From: Lunularia cruciata
Taxonomy: Eukaryota; Streptophyta; Marchantiopsida; Lunulariales; Lunulariaceae
Reading direction: 5' to 3'
Assembly (NCBI GenBank): GCA_948567375.1
Contig: OX419762.1
Coordinates: forward strand, 53,301,034 to 53,365,033
DNA: 64,000 nt
The first letter of the stretch is position 1. Each line of letters starts with the position of its first letter. The notes under the pieces are model-generated. The model made no database searches. It was not told the DNA's origin and saw only the letters and a list, made by a program, of their open reading frames with translations. Shown here piece after piece: positions 1-11,981 of the stretch. The position numbers and the translations under genes are program-made.

Positions 1-1556
1 AAAATCAAGTTTTATGATTGAGCCCATAAAGATTGATGAGTGAAAATCATGTTTTCCATATATGATGTGAAGTGTCTTTTACTATGTATGCATGAGAGTA
101 CAAAGTCTTACAAAATCCCGTAATCGTATATAAACTATTTAAAGATATAGATAATCCTTTTAGAGGAGTAGATGAAAACTGTTGAATTTCTACAAAAGTC
201 ATTGTTTGTTGTATAGGTACTCATGGTAAATAGTTTAGGCAAGAGGTAATAAATAATAATTTAAAGTGGACACAAATATCAAATATTTAGTTATTTTATT
301 TTATGGTTTGGGTCAGTTTTTTTTCATTTTGGGCAAGCTCTTCATGTTTATGCTCCAGGGCTCGGTCTTTTCGAGCGTGAAAACGCTCATCGTCATATAT
401 TTTATAACAAGAAAAACCTCGCCCCCACCTACAATGACTGCAGGGGTTCCCACAAATCGTCCTACGCCCAAACAGCTTCCCACTGTATCGCACAATTACC
501 GGCAAACTTGAAAAATTAAAAGACAATTATTTGTATGTACTTCTTAAATTTTTTTAAAAAAAGGAACTGTTTTGACATCAAAAAATTAAAATTAAAGATT
601 ATAACAAGGTAGAAATCAAAATAGAACTCAAATTCAAAGAAAGAAGAAATATAAAAATAAACATCTATCTCCTTCACTTGCAAAAGCAATATTGAGTTGA
701 ATCTCAATGGTAGAATGATCGAATAAATTATGCATATTAACATATAAGAAAATTGATATAATGCTTATATATAGACCCAATATTTCAGTTTGTCTTCTTT
801 CATAATTATGCTATATATGAAAATTTGCTGCATAATGTAATGATGCCAGTTACTGACTAATTTATCTTTATCATAAAGTACGAGATTTTTGTTTTTTCTC
901 TTACTTGTGTTGTTACCAGAATTCTGATAATTAACTTATGTTACTATTATATATATATAATTAAATTAAAATACTTAATAATATGTAATATTTTCAAATA
1001 ATTCATAAAATCAAACCAATAATACCTTATCATATAAGAAAACATTTATAAGCAAATACCTTCAAAAGGAGAATTAGATCTAATCAATACTAATAAGGGT
1101 TCTAAAGTATCTAATTTGTTCAATCATATCTTTATCACCAATTTAATCGTTTATCTGAAAAAAGAAGATTTTTTATTGAAAAGGAGAAAAAATTAAGAAA
1201 TTCTAATGTTGATGTTCACCTAACTCAAAGGATCTTTCTTAATATTTCTTAGATATTTATCACTTACAGCTTTTTATAAGCGATAGAGATAATAATTATC
1301 TCATGTTTAGCTTACTTTCTGAATTTTTAAACTCATAAATGTATACATTTTTAGCTACAAAATTATGATATGTGATAACTAGATAAAATATTAGGAATAA
1401 ATGTTCTCTTCTGAAAAAAAGTCAAGAAAAATTTTCGTTGGTTAATTTATTTAAAATTATATCAGAAATTTTTTTATCTATAAAAAATCAATAAATTATT
1501 TTGCTGATTAGAATTATTGGTAGAATTTAGCTAATTTTATTATATTCTCCAAAGAT

Positions 1557-1799
1557 GAATTCTAGTTAGTCAGAATTAGTTATATGATATTTTAATAAAA
1601 GTTCAAAGAGATCAGACTATGGAGAAACTATTTTCCTAGAAGTTGCAAATTTAACCTGATATACTTAATTAGATTGGAAATTAATGTTTAATTATATCAG
1701 GTTAAATTTGCAAATACTAGGAAAATAGTTTCTCCATTGTCTGATCTCTATGAACTTCTATTAAAATATCATATAACTAATTCTGACTAACTAGAATTC
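1557..1799. repeat. Foldback element with 107-bp inverted arms
   Basis: The left arm 1557-1663 (begins GAATTCTAG) is the near-perfect reverse complement of the right arm 1693-1799 (ends CTAGAATTC). Only about six of 107 positions mismatch, and the loop is about 29 nt. It has no coding capacity. A non-autonomous foldback/MITE-like element is the simplest reading. A transcript would form a long hairpin and could be a small-RNA source, but nothing in the sequence shows transcription. Confidence 0.85.
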
Positions 1800-2224
1800 T
1801 GATTAACCATTCACTACTTTTCACCATCTATGTTTTTTCTTTTAATTTGGTGTAATAGGTAAGCTCATTTTAGAATTTAATACAGGGGTTAAATTGAATC
1901 TATACTCTTTTTAAAGATTAGTATAGACTGTACTATTTGACTTCAGTGACTCTCTTTTTTCACTCTTCCTAATTAGTCTAGACTGCACTAATCTATACTA
2001 AAACGAGGTTAATATAAGTGGCAAGGATACGTGTTGTTATAAGATAAGCACAATTGAGGTTGATTGATACTATCCAAGTACGTTGACAAAATAAAATGCT
2101 ATTTGGAGCACACGCAAATGGAAGAAAATTTCTTCTCTCTGGAAGAAAGATCTTACTTATAGAAAATCATGAATGTTGGTCAACATTTCAATATAGGACT
2201 TAGAGCTTGTATGAAAAATGTATA

Positions 2225-2374
2225 CTAATGGAAAGAATGCTAAGCTTCAATTCAAAGCTCACTCATTTGGAATGTGATAAACTTTTGTTCTTAATGGAAA
2301 AATACTTATTACATTCCAAACATTTATCATGAATGAGTGAGCTATGGATTGAAGCTTTACCTTCTTTCTATTAG
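2225..2374. repeat. Imperfect inverted repeat, MITE-like
   Basis: The left arm starts CTAATGGAAAGAATGC at 2225. It is complementary to the right arm ending CTTCTTTCTATTAG at 2374, and both contain the AGCTTCAAT / ATTGAAGCT pair. Inner blocks TTGGAATGT (about 2267) and ACATTCCAA (about 2310) also pair. A second, partial copy of the left-arm sequence with GGAAAGAAAGTAAAGCTTCAA lies at about 2461-2530. This shows that the sequence is repetitive. Confidence 0.65.
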
Positions 2375-2911
2375 CTTATATCCTTATTCGCAATTTGATG
2401 CAATTTTTTTTTTTTTTTATCATATTTTGGCATCAAATTCGGAGGAAGGGTATAGGACAACGGAAAGAAAGTAAAGCTTCAATTCAAATCCCACTCATTT
2501 ATTATAATTTGTTGGATGTGATAAACTTTTTTCTATCAAATTGTCTTTGGCTTTCTTTTTCTCAAGATTCAACTCCTTCTCCAAGGAATTTGAGTATAAA
2601 GGAGGTCTTTAGTTCAAATACTTTTGCTTTAATGGTTTGGTTGTGTTTCCAAGCGTATTAAAAACTCTCGGATCTCAATTTGATATACCGTTAATGCATA
2701 AATTATATTATAATTATGTTTATAAACCCTAGCAATTTAATATGTTCAAATTGTGTTGAGTTTCTATTCGGTATCTTCAGAATATGATTATTGAGTTTCA
2801 TATTTCATATTCATAATTTTCTTTCTCTATTAATTTTTTTTTGCTTAAAAGCCCCTTAAATAAAAAATTATTAAGTATAAGGACGACCGTGTAGAAAAAA
2901 TGAAGGATTGG

Positions 2912-2998
2912 AGAATGTGAACCTTTGTAAGGATTACACAAAGAACCACAAATGTGAACCTTTGTAAGAACCACAAATGTGAACCGTTGTAAGAATTG
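2912..2998 (+). repeat. Short direct repeats
   Basis: The words AATGTGAACCTTTGTAAG and GAACCACAAATGTGAACC recur two to three times within about 85 bp. It is a small tandem array of degenerate 20-30 bp units in AT-rich DNA. No function is visible. Confidence 0.5.
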
Positions 2999-3113
2999 TA
3001 CTCATAACATACGTAACATACTTACAACACTCCCATTTACCAGATCTTGCAAACATCACAATAATTTGGATTCGTCAGTTTTAAAATACAACTATACTTT
3101 CTCCACAAATAGC

Positions 3114-3188
3114 TCCATTTTACCTTTTTTGTCTCTCACTTGTACGCTGCTTGATGGGGTTTTCTCATCCTTCATGTGTTGTACGTGG
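3114..3188 (+). repeat. Dispersed repeat, copy 1 (partner at 11493-11567)
   Basis: From CCATTTTACC onwards, through TTGTACG and the GATGGGG/GATGAGG segment to TACGTG, this block aligns in the same orientation with 11493-11567 on the other side of the MSL gene. Further weak similarity (a GCCAA-ATCT start, then AAGAAACA-ACT) links 3550-3650 with 11610-11690. They look like fragments of one transposon family. On the minus strand, 3264-3467 reads a peptide containing FDGEKCKEW, which faintly resembles the start of a copia gag; that is only a guess. Confidence 0.5.
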
Positions 3189-3669
3189 TCGGCCTTTTCC
3201 TCTTTTCCACAACAGATAATACTTTATAAAGTTTTACTTTATACTCTATGCTTAATAAGTACTTTATAAACTGATCCATTCCTTACATTTTTCTCCATCA
3301 AATACTCGTGTAAACATAGAAAAATTATAATTGACTGACTTATTGCATATTGTTCTCGACAAGTTTCGCATAGACAAGATCATTTGTCCACTTTGTATTT
3401 CTTCTCCTGTTGATTCACAGATTATGATCTGTTTATTTATCGATTTGGCATTTTTGCAGAATGTCACTACTTGATCTTTACTCTTCTCTATTATTGTTCT
3501 TTCCTTCTCCTAGGATATTATTAGACATTAGTAAGATGACAGGGTCATAAGCCAAAATCTTGATGTTTTCGGTCGATAGATTCCATACGCGATTTAAGAA
3601 TATGTACACGAGAATAGAATGAAAACAATATCATAAGCAAGCAAGAAACAACTTGATATTATGAGCAAT

Positions 3670-4974
3670 GCACTATCGTCTATTCCCGCGGTTTGCACTA
3701 GATCTAAAATCGAAAGAAGCGATTGTTCGTCTACTCTGATTGTCTCGATGGAGGAAGTGCTCTAATCAACACTGGCGCTCACTTTGCTGACGCTCCATAA
3801 ATGGAGGACGAGCACCTTCTGCAAAGGGAACAGAAATCGGAAGTTTTCTTCGATAGGAGATGATGAGGTGTAAACACCCGAGATGAAACATCAACTAGTG
3901 CAGATGTATACTTCGTGCTACTGGAGATAGTAGTAACTGTAACGATAAAGCCCGAGAACGGAAATAACAGATGTTGATGTAACAATGTCATTGACATATC
4001 TTCCCTAACTATGAACAAAAGCCCCCTACCAGATGACACGGAAATCATCTGCAAGGTACTACCACTCCAGGAGGGTGGCTGCTACATCTGTGGGTTGTAA
4101 ATGTCCATGTTCAAACAGAGGACGAATGAAGGTTTCTCAGTCTCGGTACAGAGTATACATTGCTACGCTCCACTGAATCAAATCAAACCCGATTCTCCCA
4201 CTACAAGGTGAGACACTGACCTACAACATATTACACATTTTACATAATATGCTATACCATAGGACAAAATAGCCAGCCAGATATCTCAAGCTCCGAGTCT
4301 GCCTCTGTACAGCTCCTCGAGTTATACAAGAGGATCTACAAGACTTTCAGCAACTTGACTTCCATCTTCAAACATTTCCAGACCTTATAGACAACCGCAA
4401 AGTAAATGCTGATGTGAGTGTGACAAACTCGGGCACATTGCCAACACTCTCAAAATTGCGCTGAATTAACAGCTGACACTAGCCAAAGTAATTTTAGCTC
4501 TTCTGGACCATAAACGTGCATCTAACACTTCCCTCAGCAAACATCCACCCTCTTGGGACCTCGAGGTTGACAGACCGGCTGTTCTTCTATTCTATAACGA
4601 GAGGTGACAAAATCATGGGTTCCTCACCTCTCCTCGTTCAGTAATAGCTACGAAGTGGGCGGTGATTATCAAACACCAAGCCAAAAGTATTCCCTCCTCA
4701 AATTGAGATAAACGGAAGTCTACACGTGGGTAAAACTTCCTCCAGGATGAGCTAAAACCCACACACTTCAAAGCAGCCCCCTTTATAACAGCACAATGCT
4801 GAACCTCGGAGGTATACTTTTTCTGTCCAGAGTAAGGTATGTTCCACTCTTAAAACAAAAGCAGTATTCCTTGTGGAAAGTTTGGGCGTTCAGAATGGTC
4901 CACTCAATCTCTCGACCTCTCTCGACCACAAGAAATATACCAGGCTATTTGTCCCGCATTGATATGTTGGGGAC
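3670..4974 (-). other. Probable 3' UTR and downstream DNA of the MSL gene
   Basis: Base composition changes from AT-rich repeat DNA to balanced sequence near 3670 and stays so into the last MSL coding exon. No reading frame of gene quality is present on either strand. I infer a long 3' UTR, perhaps with introns, plus flanking DNA. No transcript end can be fixed from sequence alone. Confidence 0.35.
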
Positions 4975-7900
4975 TCAGGATATTTGCCGCACATTCATCT
5001 CGTGAGTTCCCTCTTGCCGGAGGTTAAGATTCTTCTCTCCGACAGGTGGTTTGTAATCCATTTCCAGCTCTATACATCGTGCCTTCAGCTCAACCAGAAG
5101 CTCCGATTTCCGTTTAAATCTTTCGCTCAAGTCCTGGTAATTCATAGTGTGCTTCAAATTCAAAGTCAACTTCATTTTCTTCGCGTCCATCATCTCCATT
5201 ACATTCAACGTGAACTCTGGTTGCCACCACTGTGGTTTGCTGCTAAGGTATCTGCACAAAAGAAGTGTCGTCATCATCGTCAACGACTATTTGAAATGAC
5301 GGCTACATGTAGGCAATGCTTGACCCTTGATACTGAAGTAAATACAGAAGTCCGGTCCTCCTAACGCATTGACGTCCATTCTCACTAAAGAGGATACAGT
5401 GGGGACAACATACTTTCCAATAACCTCTTTCAAGGAGTTGATTTTGTCCAATGGGATAGTGGTCAGGGTGTAAAAGTCGACACTATCGCCCATCTCCGGA
5501 CTGCGGTAGTAGTTTTGTATAGGTTTAGTTGCTAGCACTGAATTGGGGTACCATATCTTCACATTATAGTCTCCCACGAACACAGTTGTCAAAATGTTCA
5601 TTTCCTCCACCACAAGCTGCAATTAAGAAGGCTATGTCAGCAACGGAACTGAGCTGAATAGCAGTTGCTAAGCAACAATATTAAGAGAAATCAAGCCACG
5701 CAGGAGATTAAGCAAAAGCATTTGCGTACTCATTTACCATGCAGGGTAATACTCTCATACTGTGGTTGTCAAGAAAGAAAGAATGCTTGAAAGTCACCTG
5801 TTGTCCATCCACTACACAGCGGTCTCCGACATCAAAGGGATGCATGATAAACAAGAAAACAATGGCTTCCAGCACCGTCTTCAAAGTGTTGCCCCACACG
5901 AGGATTACGAGAAGAAACTGTGACGATGTGAAGAGGAGCAATTGGGTCGTAGCGATATCTAGCACCAACAACCACATCACTAAGATGATCACACCCACGA
6001 TAACATCGATGATTCTGTGGAGCTTGTTCACTGCAGTTTTCGTGTCATTCAATGATAGAGCTAACGCACGCCGCTCTCTGTAAACATTGATCTGCACAGT
6101 GGTCAGCAATTTTGGTCAGATCAGTAACAATTCATTAGCTGATCGCCACATTCTGTCTACAGTAGAATAAGCAACTATGGAAAGTGCCAGAGAAAGAGTA
6201 GAGGAGAGAAGCAAAAACCTAGCGGTGCACAGTTAGACTTTAAATTCATTTCTAGGATTTATCCTGTAGCACCCATACATTTACGACGGGAATTGGACCT
6301 GGGACATACCACCCAGCTTTTCAGAGCGTTCTTCGTGATAGTCTTTGTTTCAGATCCACCTTCAAACTGTAATAAACCTCTAGCTACCTCCTCCTCGGTG
6401 AGAAAACGCATCAAATCCTCCTCCTTGATAACCCTGACACGAAATTGAAGACCCTATGTTAAAATAACTGCAACCAAGGAACACCATGCAACCAACAGAG
6501 TATGAATTTGAACGTCAAATCAATGGATTCTTGAATGAGAACTTACCTGGCTTTTCTTGAGGCAACATTCCTGAAAATCTGCTTTGCAGCCTTCTTCGCT
6601 TGCCACTCACTTTGAATTTCTGTTTCACCTTCTCCTTCTGCGGTTAATGTATCCTCAATGGAATGAGTGAGACTCGAGTGACGAATAATATTGACGAGCC
6701 TCTTCATTTTCCACGCAGAGATGCTGCGCTGGTCTAGCTTACTCAGATGGTGAACGTTGATCCCTTCTTCTTCTAGTTTCTGAGACTTCTTGTCTCCTGT
6801 AACTTTGCCTACCAATCCACTTTTCGGTCCGCCGCTCTTGTTCAACATCTGGCTTGCAATAGCTCCACTTTTTCTCGGATTGGGTCCAAGAGGGGATCCA
6901 TCCATAGTCTTGGGCAGACTCGGCCCCGTGGCACCTGCTTCCTTCAGAAGAGCTATCTCAGCGTAAAAATTCTTATCCTCTTCAATGTTCATCTCAATTT
7001 CTAGATAGGGTGGACCTGAGAGTGTTTCCATCAGATACTGGTTGAAGAGGGCCTCCTGAATTCTCTCAAAATAATTACTGACATGGAAAGAAGAAGCAAA
7101 GACCTTGACAATCAGGGTCTTTACCAAAATTATTACGGCACCAAGAAGGCAGCACCAAAGTATTTTCGTGACATACTTCACCACTTTGATACTGTTATCG
7201 ACCTTGGGACCAATCATCATATGCCAGGCTAGTAGTGCAAAACCCAGCCAGAGACAATTCTGCACTCCTTTCCGCAGTGCATATACAAAATAGAGCACTT
7301 TCTTCCGTAGAAGAAAGTTTTTCTCAATGATGATGACCAAGAGCCAGATGATCCACCCTGCGACCAGCCTTCCACTGAACACCACCATGACGAGCAATCC
7401 CCACTTCCAGAGCAACAAACCTCCACGCTTCATTTCTCTAAGATTCCTGAAAGACAAAATTGTCGCCAACCCTCCAACGATAGCAAAAAATAGCACCCAC
7501 TGTAGGATTGCCCAGAATCCTTTGTCTACGCGGCGGTACTTATCAGGGAGGTCCGCATCCTTAAGTGGGTCATCCTCCTCCTCGTCCACTCTCCTAAGCT
7601 TCCCCAAAACACCAGACCTCAACGCTCCGGACACCTGAGTAGATCGCCTCGCCGCTTCGTCCTTCAGCTCAAAAGTCCTCAAATCAACAGGTTTAGGAAT
7701 GTCTGCAAGCCGAGACTTGAGCCTACTGAACGGAGGCTTGGTGTACGCAGCGGGAGATTTCAGAACCTGGTCCTGCTCCCCTGCTGAACTTCTCCTCGGC
7801 TCCATGGATGGCAAAGTTGTTAAACAGATATTCCGAGACCTCATTCCCACTCCATTCAAACCCGGCGATCCTCCCCCTTTCCCAGCTTGCTGCATGGTGA

Positions 7901-9107
7901 AGGTCTCTAATGAAGTGCTGGAATCAGTAACCTTGACAATCTGCGGCATATCTACTGCCACTTCAGCAGTTTTAGTGGCCGGTGCAACATTGTTGGTAAA
8001 TATCCCCGGTGAAGCACGAGGTCCTGTGGAAGTAGGAGAACCAGAGGAAGAGGAGGATGTATCACGATCTCCCGGTTGCTGCATCCCCCTCAGGTCTTTG
8101 TTTCTCTTCTCAGGCAAAGTATCCAAACCTGTCCCATTACCATTTCGGAACCCATTAACAGCAATAGCAGCAGCAGGCCCACCGTTAGCATTAACACCAC
8201 CACCCCCCATCTTCTGTGGCGGCTTACGCTTGGTGGTAAGCTCTTCCATATCCATATCAAGGTCCAAGAAGTAATTACCAGAGGCGCTCTGCCTTTGCAG
8301 AAAGTCCCTTATGAGTCTGCTGGGAGGGTCTGGTAGTTCGGTCACGGAATCGCAGCCAAAGTCGAAGCTCTTGGTTCTCCGCGTCGAGCTGGTATCCCCT
8401 TCATTGCTCTCCTCCGAAACCTTCGAAGAGAACCCTGCCACATCTGCCAAGAAGTCGTAACTTGGATCTCTAACTAGACTCGTTCTCCTCACGAAACCGT
8501 TCCCCGCAACTTCTCCACTTCCTCCTGGTCCTCCTCTCAGTCGAGCTTCTTGAGTATCTCGTGGAGTCTCTGGATTGCTACTACTGTAAGTTCTTTGAAA
8601 GCCAGAGCAGGGGCTGGGAATACTAGTACGCATACCATTGTTTAGACTGTGCTGTTGTCGTTGAAGTCCAGGCGTATAAGGTGAACGTTGGTACTGGTGA
8701 GAATCTTCCGTACCGTTACCAACATCTCTTGCTGCAGCAGGCCCTTCACCAGACTGACTCTTGTCAATTGTAACTATGATTGCACTACCAGCAGTAGCCT
8801 CATCATCGAAAGGTCCAGACGCTCCTCCTAATTTTCTATCTGTGTCAGGCTGCGGAGGCAATTCCCGGAGCTGCTCGTAATTGTGGCTACCGATTCTCGT
8901 GAATGCTTTGATTTTGTTCAAGGTAGAGGCTCTGATAAAGTGTCCACTTGGCAACTGCAATGATTCTTCTTCTTTGCACGTGCTAGAGTGATACAAACTT
9001 CGAGATGATCCCTCTCCGTCCACTTCTACGTCTGCTTGCTTTGCTGCTTCTCCTTGGGTACTTGGTGCCCTTCTTCCAACCACATTCCCACTTGTCGGCT
9101 GCCCCAT
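4975..9107 (-). CDS. MSL10: MscS-like mechanosensitive ion channel, MSL10 type (five coding exons)
   Basis: Class III MscS-like channel, expected in the plasma membrane, where such proteins open under membrane tension. Splicing 9107-6547, 6433-6310, 6091-5798, 5616-5414 and 5251-4975 joins in frame at GT-AG sites and gives about 1152 residues. Residues 1 to about 500 are Ser/Gly-rich and look disordered. Membrane segments lie near 530-552, 561-593, 601-631, 639-668 and 922-941. The MscS pore helix is about 953-979 and ends in HPFDVGDRC. The soluble beta domain follows (EEMNILTT, YYRSPEMGD). The C-terminus aligns with the family end (KPQWWQPEF, MNYQDLSERFKRKSELLVEL). The frame is open to 9164, but only non-ATG codons precede Met at 9107, and a TAA closes it upstream. 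The product is much longer than the roughly 730 residues of Arabidopsis MSL10, almost all from the N-terminus. I recognise the MSL4-MSL10 clade; orthology to MSL10 itself is not proven. Confidence 0.93.
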
Positions 9108-10280
9108 CAGTTGGTCCCAGCAGCAACAGCAACCGACTGGCCCCTCTGAGCTACTGTGCCCCACGCTACAAACCTGTTCACTTTACAGCCCTGGATCAGA
9201 ATCTATGTCACCACCCTACCACTCCTACAAACGTCTCGACTTCAAACTCTCTTTGACTCCTGCCACTCACTCTACAATCTCGGACACCAACGTACATAAT
9301 ATGTAACGTAAAGTACAGTGCCACTTCTCTGACGCAGAGACTTTTGAGTGAATGTGCGGATAATCCACTGCTCTAATGTAATAAACGATTCAGAGAATGT
9401 ACCTGGTACGTTTGTAATTGAGAAAATTTTCAGCTAGTCCATAAAACATTAATGGTTTCCTCTACCCTCTGGTGATCACGTAGATGTGTTGCAGCAGCAG
9501 GTCTGTGCTATGCTAGAGAACAACAACCTAAGGTGCAGTCGTCGTAGCATCTGTCACCTTGATTCCTTGATTCAAAATGTGCAGACTACTGAACTGATGA
9601 GACGATCAGAGATAAGTGTGTTGGTATTCTTGGGTTACAAGATAGTGAGGTGTGGGTTCAAATTGCGTATCGGTTAGACAGTGGAGATCATGCACGAGAA
9701 CGTCAATCGTCCAACTCCCTCCTACTAACTACTACAGACGTGTGATAGAATTAGATACAAATGGGATCCACAATCCTCACGCTCAGATGCTAAACACACG
9801 AACACAACGTGATGTGAAGAAGCTGAAGCCACTTGCAGTCATTCAAGTATGCTTTCAAATATGATATTGTTAGCACCGATGATCTGATATCGAGACCCGA
9901 ATTGAAGGAAAACCGATGAGTGCAAGCTGCAGCATGCAGCTGCTGCTGATTATTCACCCGAAACGTGGCCTCAAGATGTGGTATTGAGCGAGACGGAATC
10001 CAAATGAAACGACAACGCAAATCAATTTGAAAGCTGGTTTGCACGTTTGCAGCTCTCTTCAGAAGCGATGTTCGTCTTTCTCGGCTCCAAGTCTCTGCGA
10101 ATTCCTGACTGGAGGTCTTGCTCGCCCCTTAACCCGTCAGTTCGCAATGTGCGTAAATCTTAGTCTACGTCACCCGCTCTTTCCTTACGCTCTGTGAGAT
10201 GGGCTGTCTCTTAAACGCTTGCCTGCTAGTTACAGTCGTGTGACAGAATGGCCGCGAATTGGTGATGGGGATGAGAGACC
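9108..10280 (-). promoter_or_regulatory. 5' UTR and promoter region of the MSL gene
   Basis: Non-coding DNA of balanced composition upstream of the MSL start codon. In-frame stops lie directly upstream of the first coding exon. A noncoding upstream exon is possible, since plant genes often carry 5' UTR introns, but I cannot place a transcription start or a convincing minus-strand TATA box. Short open frames here have no recognisable content. Confidence 0.4.
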
Positions 10281-10288
10281 TTCCCCTC

Positions 10289-10294
10289 TATAAA
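10289..10294 (+). promoter_or_regulatory. Candidate TATA box (plus strand)
   Basis: TATAAA in the context CCCCTCTATAAACAG, followed by C/T-rich sequence typical of plant transcription starts. It points away from the MSL gene, so it could serve a divergent plus-strand transcript. Downstream, 10427-10870 is open for 147 codons but starts with GTG rather than ATG and shows no known domain. Confidence 0.3.
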
Positions 10295-11460
10295 CAGTTC
10301 CTACTTCCATGATGTGACCACCTTACAATAAGTCTCGAAGTCTACTTCCTTCCTACGTGTACAGCTTCACCTCTACACTATAATTCAGCAGATTACAGCC
10401 ATTCAGTTTACGTTCGAGACAAATACGTGGGTGTGAGGAAGTTATTGAAATTTAGTTATGCATTCGTTGTTGGATCTGAAGTAGCCGACAATGTACGGCT
10501 ACGGCGATCGACATCCTTTTCAGCTCGAGAATTACTCCACTTGTTGATTTCTAAACCCTTGTCCCTGACAAAACCGCAGATATCCACACCTGCTACAAAT
10601 TCTACCATCCTCCGCGCTCTTCAAACCGTTCATGCAAAACCGAAGAGCCGTGATTCATGCCTAATCAGAAGCGGCTGCGCAACACGTACAGTAAAGCTAA
10701 ATTTCGCACTCAAAAGTCCGTACGATTTCCGCATTCTGCTGTCCGAGAAAATCGCCCCACAAACAAAGAAGGAGATCGATTGGGTGATCAGGCATGTGAC
10801 CGCACACCAGGCATTGAGTAATCGATATCCAAGAACTGGAAAACGCCAATTTCTCGAACTTTTTGGTTGATTTCTTGATTGACTCCTTCACTCCTGTCGT
10901 TCTCGCGGCGTCCATTCATTCTTCAGAGGGCGGTGAACTGCGTCCACCAACTTGGCGGCGAACGACTCGTGAAGAATCTCACCAATCACGACACTGGGGG
11001 CCGCTCCCTCTGCTGCTTACTTTGCCAAGTGTCCCTAACTCAAACCGCCAGTAGTAAGTAACCCTGAACATGTCTGTCCAGCCAACCTGGCTCCTCCGAT
11101 ACCTCTCGACTGGCGTTGTAGTCGTACCCGCCTTCGCACCTGAGCGAAACCCTAGAAAAAGGACGAAAGAACTCGGCCGCATAGGTATCGACGACGGACG
11201 TATGCATGAATACGTATGAATACGTCTGGTCGGTGCTGCACGCATAAAGTACTTGATATCATCCTTCTACTCTTGGAACTGAGAATCAAAATCGATTCGA
11301 TGAAAGATTCCCTGGACTACTGCTGAGCACGCGAGATAACTGGATGACAGTTTCGCCTATAATCTCTCCACGGTACAGTAAACTTCGAAATCGACACCAT
11401 GTACAAGTGTTGACCATGACGTACACATGATTGTTCGTACGCTTTTATTGATATTGTAGT
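10295..11460 (+). other. Uncharacterised genic-looking region
   Basis: Balanced base composition and several mid-length open frames on both strands (10427-10870 plus; 10979-11245 minus). No family is recognised, and the longest frame lacks an ATG at its beginning. A plant telo-box AAACCCTAG occurs at 11147-11155. It may be the 5' part of an unknown or broken transcription unit interrupted by the transposon insertions to its right. Confidence 0.25.
11147..11155 (+). promoter_or_regulatory. Telo-box (AAACCCTAG)
   Basis: An exact plant telo-box. The motif is common near the transcription start of growth and translation genes in plants. No associated gene could be confirmed here, so its relevance is uncertain. 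Confidence 0.25.
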
Positions 11461-11492
11461 GACTTCGTTACCATTTTGGAGTGGGGCTTAAA

Positions 11493-11567
11493 ACCATTTT
11501 ACCTCTTTTGTCTCACCCCTTGTACGGCTCGATGAGGGTCTTCCGTCCTTCGTGTTTTCTACGTGTT
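11493..11567 (+). repeat. Dispersed repeat, copy 2 (partner at 3114-3188)
   Basis: Same block as 3114-3188 in the same orientation: CCATTTTACC, a TTTTGTCTCA-like stretch, TTGTACG, GATGAGG and TACGTG. The similarity is obvious by eye, but both copies have diverged. Confidence 0.5.
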
Positions 11568-11668
11568 TTCATCGGATCAATAGTCATCAGATGGTTTTGC
11601 AAAGAACAAAAGCCAATATCTGACGTTCACAACGTTATCGCGAATTGGTGAACACATAAACGACCCAA

Positions 11669-11981
11669 GAAACACAACTGCCCGAGAATGCAACACTTGA
11701 ACCTAAAGACACAGACAATACGAGCAAATGACTATGTCTACTCCATCGTAAGAAACTTCGTTCATGCAAGGATTGATTCAAATACGCAGGGTAATGTTTG
11801 ACATGAACTTCGATAATATGGATAGGTCCAGGTGTAGTGTATCAAACAATCTCGTGTAGTGAATCAAGCAAGCCCTTTGCCTAAACGGATTTTGTTACAC
11901 TGTAGTAGACATGAAATTTGTATTCATTGTTTCTGTATCTTTGAGTTGGAGAAGTGTTGCATTCTCGTGCAGTTGTGTCTC
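11669..11981. repeat. Inverted repeat of an LTR-like word
   Basis: About 31 bp starting near 11670 is the reverse complement, with two mismatches, of 11950-11980 (AAGTGTTGCATTCTCGTGCA and onward). A third copy of the GTGTTGCATTCT-GTGCAGTTGTGT word lies at about 12917-12941, inside the left copia LTR. The pair is therefore probably two oppositely oriented LTR fragments of a related family. Confidence 0.5.

Larger units (their letters stand above)
1..3100. other. AT-rich intergenic DNA, no gene seen
   Basis: Very AT-rich DNA with frequent stops in all frames. The short open frames here (for example around 266-511 and 2395-2661) have low-complexity translations and no recognisable domain, and I do not regard them as genes. 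The stretch holds two foldback repeats (1557-1799 and 2225-2374) and a short direct repeat near 2944-2995, which are listed separately. Otherwise I see nothing in it. Confidence 0.6.

Noticed and set aside
5739-6083. Plus-strand open frame of 114 codons
   Set aside because: Antisense to the pore-encoding exon of the MSL gene.
7699-8274. Plus-strand open frame of 191 codons
   Set aside because: It lies antisense inside the large first exon of the MSL gene, which has clear domain support. It is a shadow of that codon usage.
9107-9164. MSL start at 9164
   Set aside because: The codon at 9164 is GTG. The first ATG in the frame is at 9107, with an in-frame TAA upstream.
9590-9680. Possible tRNA gene (GGGTTCAAAT resembling a T-loop)
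   Set aside because: No matching D-arm, anticodon arm or acceptor stem could be formed around it.
10427-10870. Plus-strand open frame of 147 codons as a gene
   Set aside because: It starts with GTG, has no recognisable domain and no clear splice continuation. Kept only as part of an uncharacterised region.
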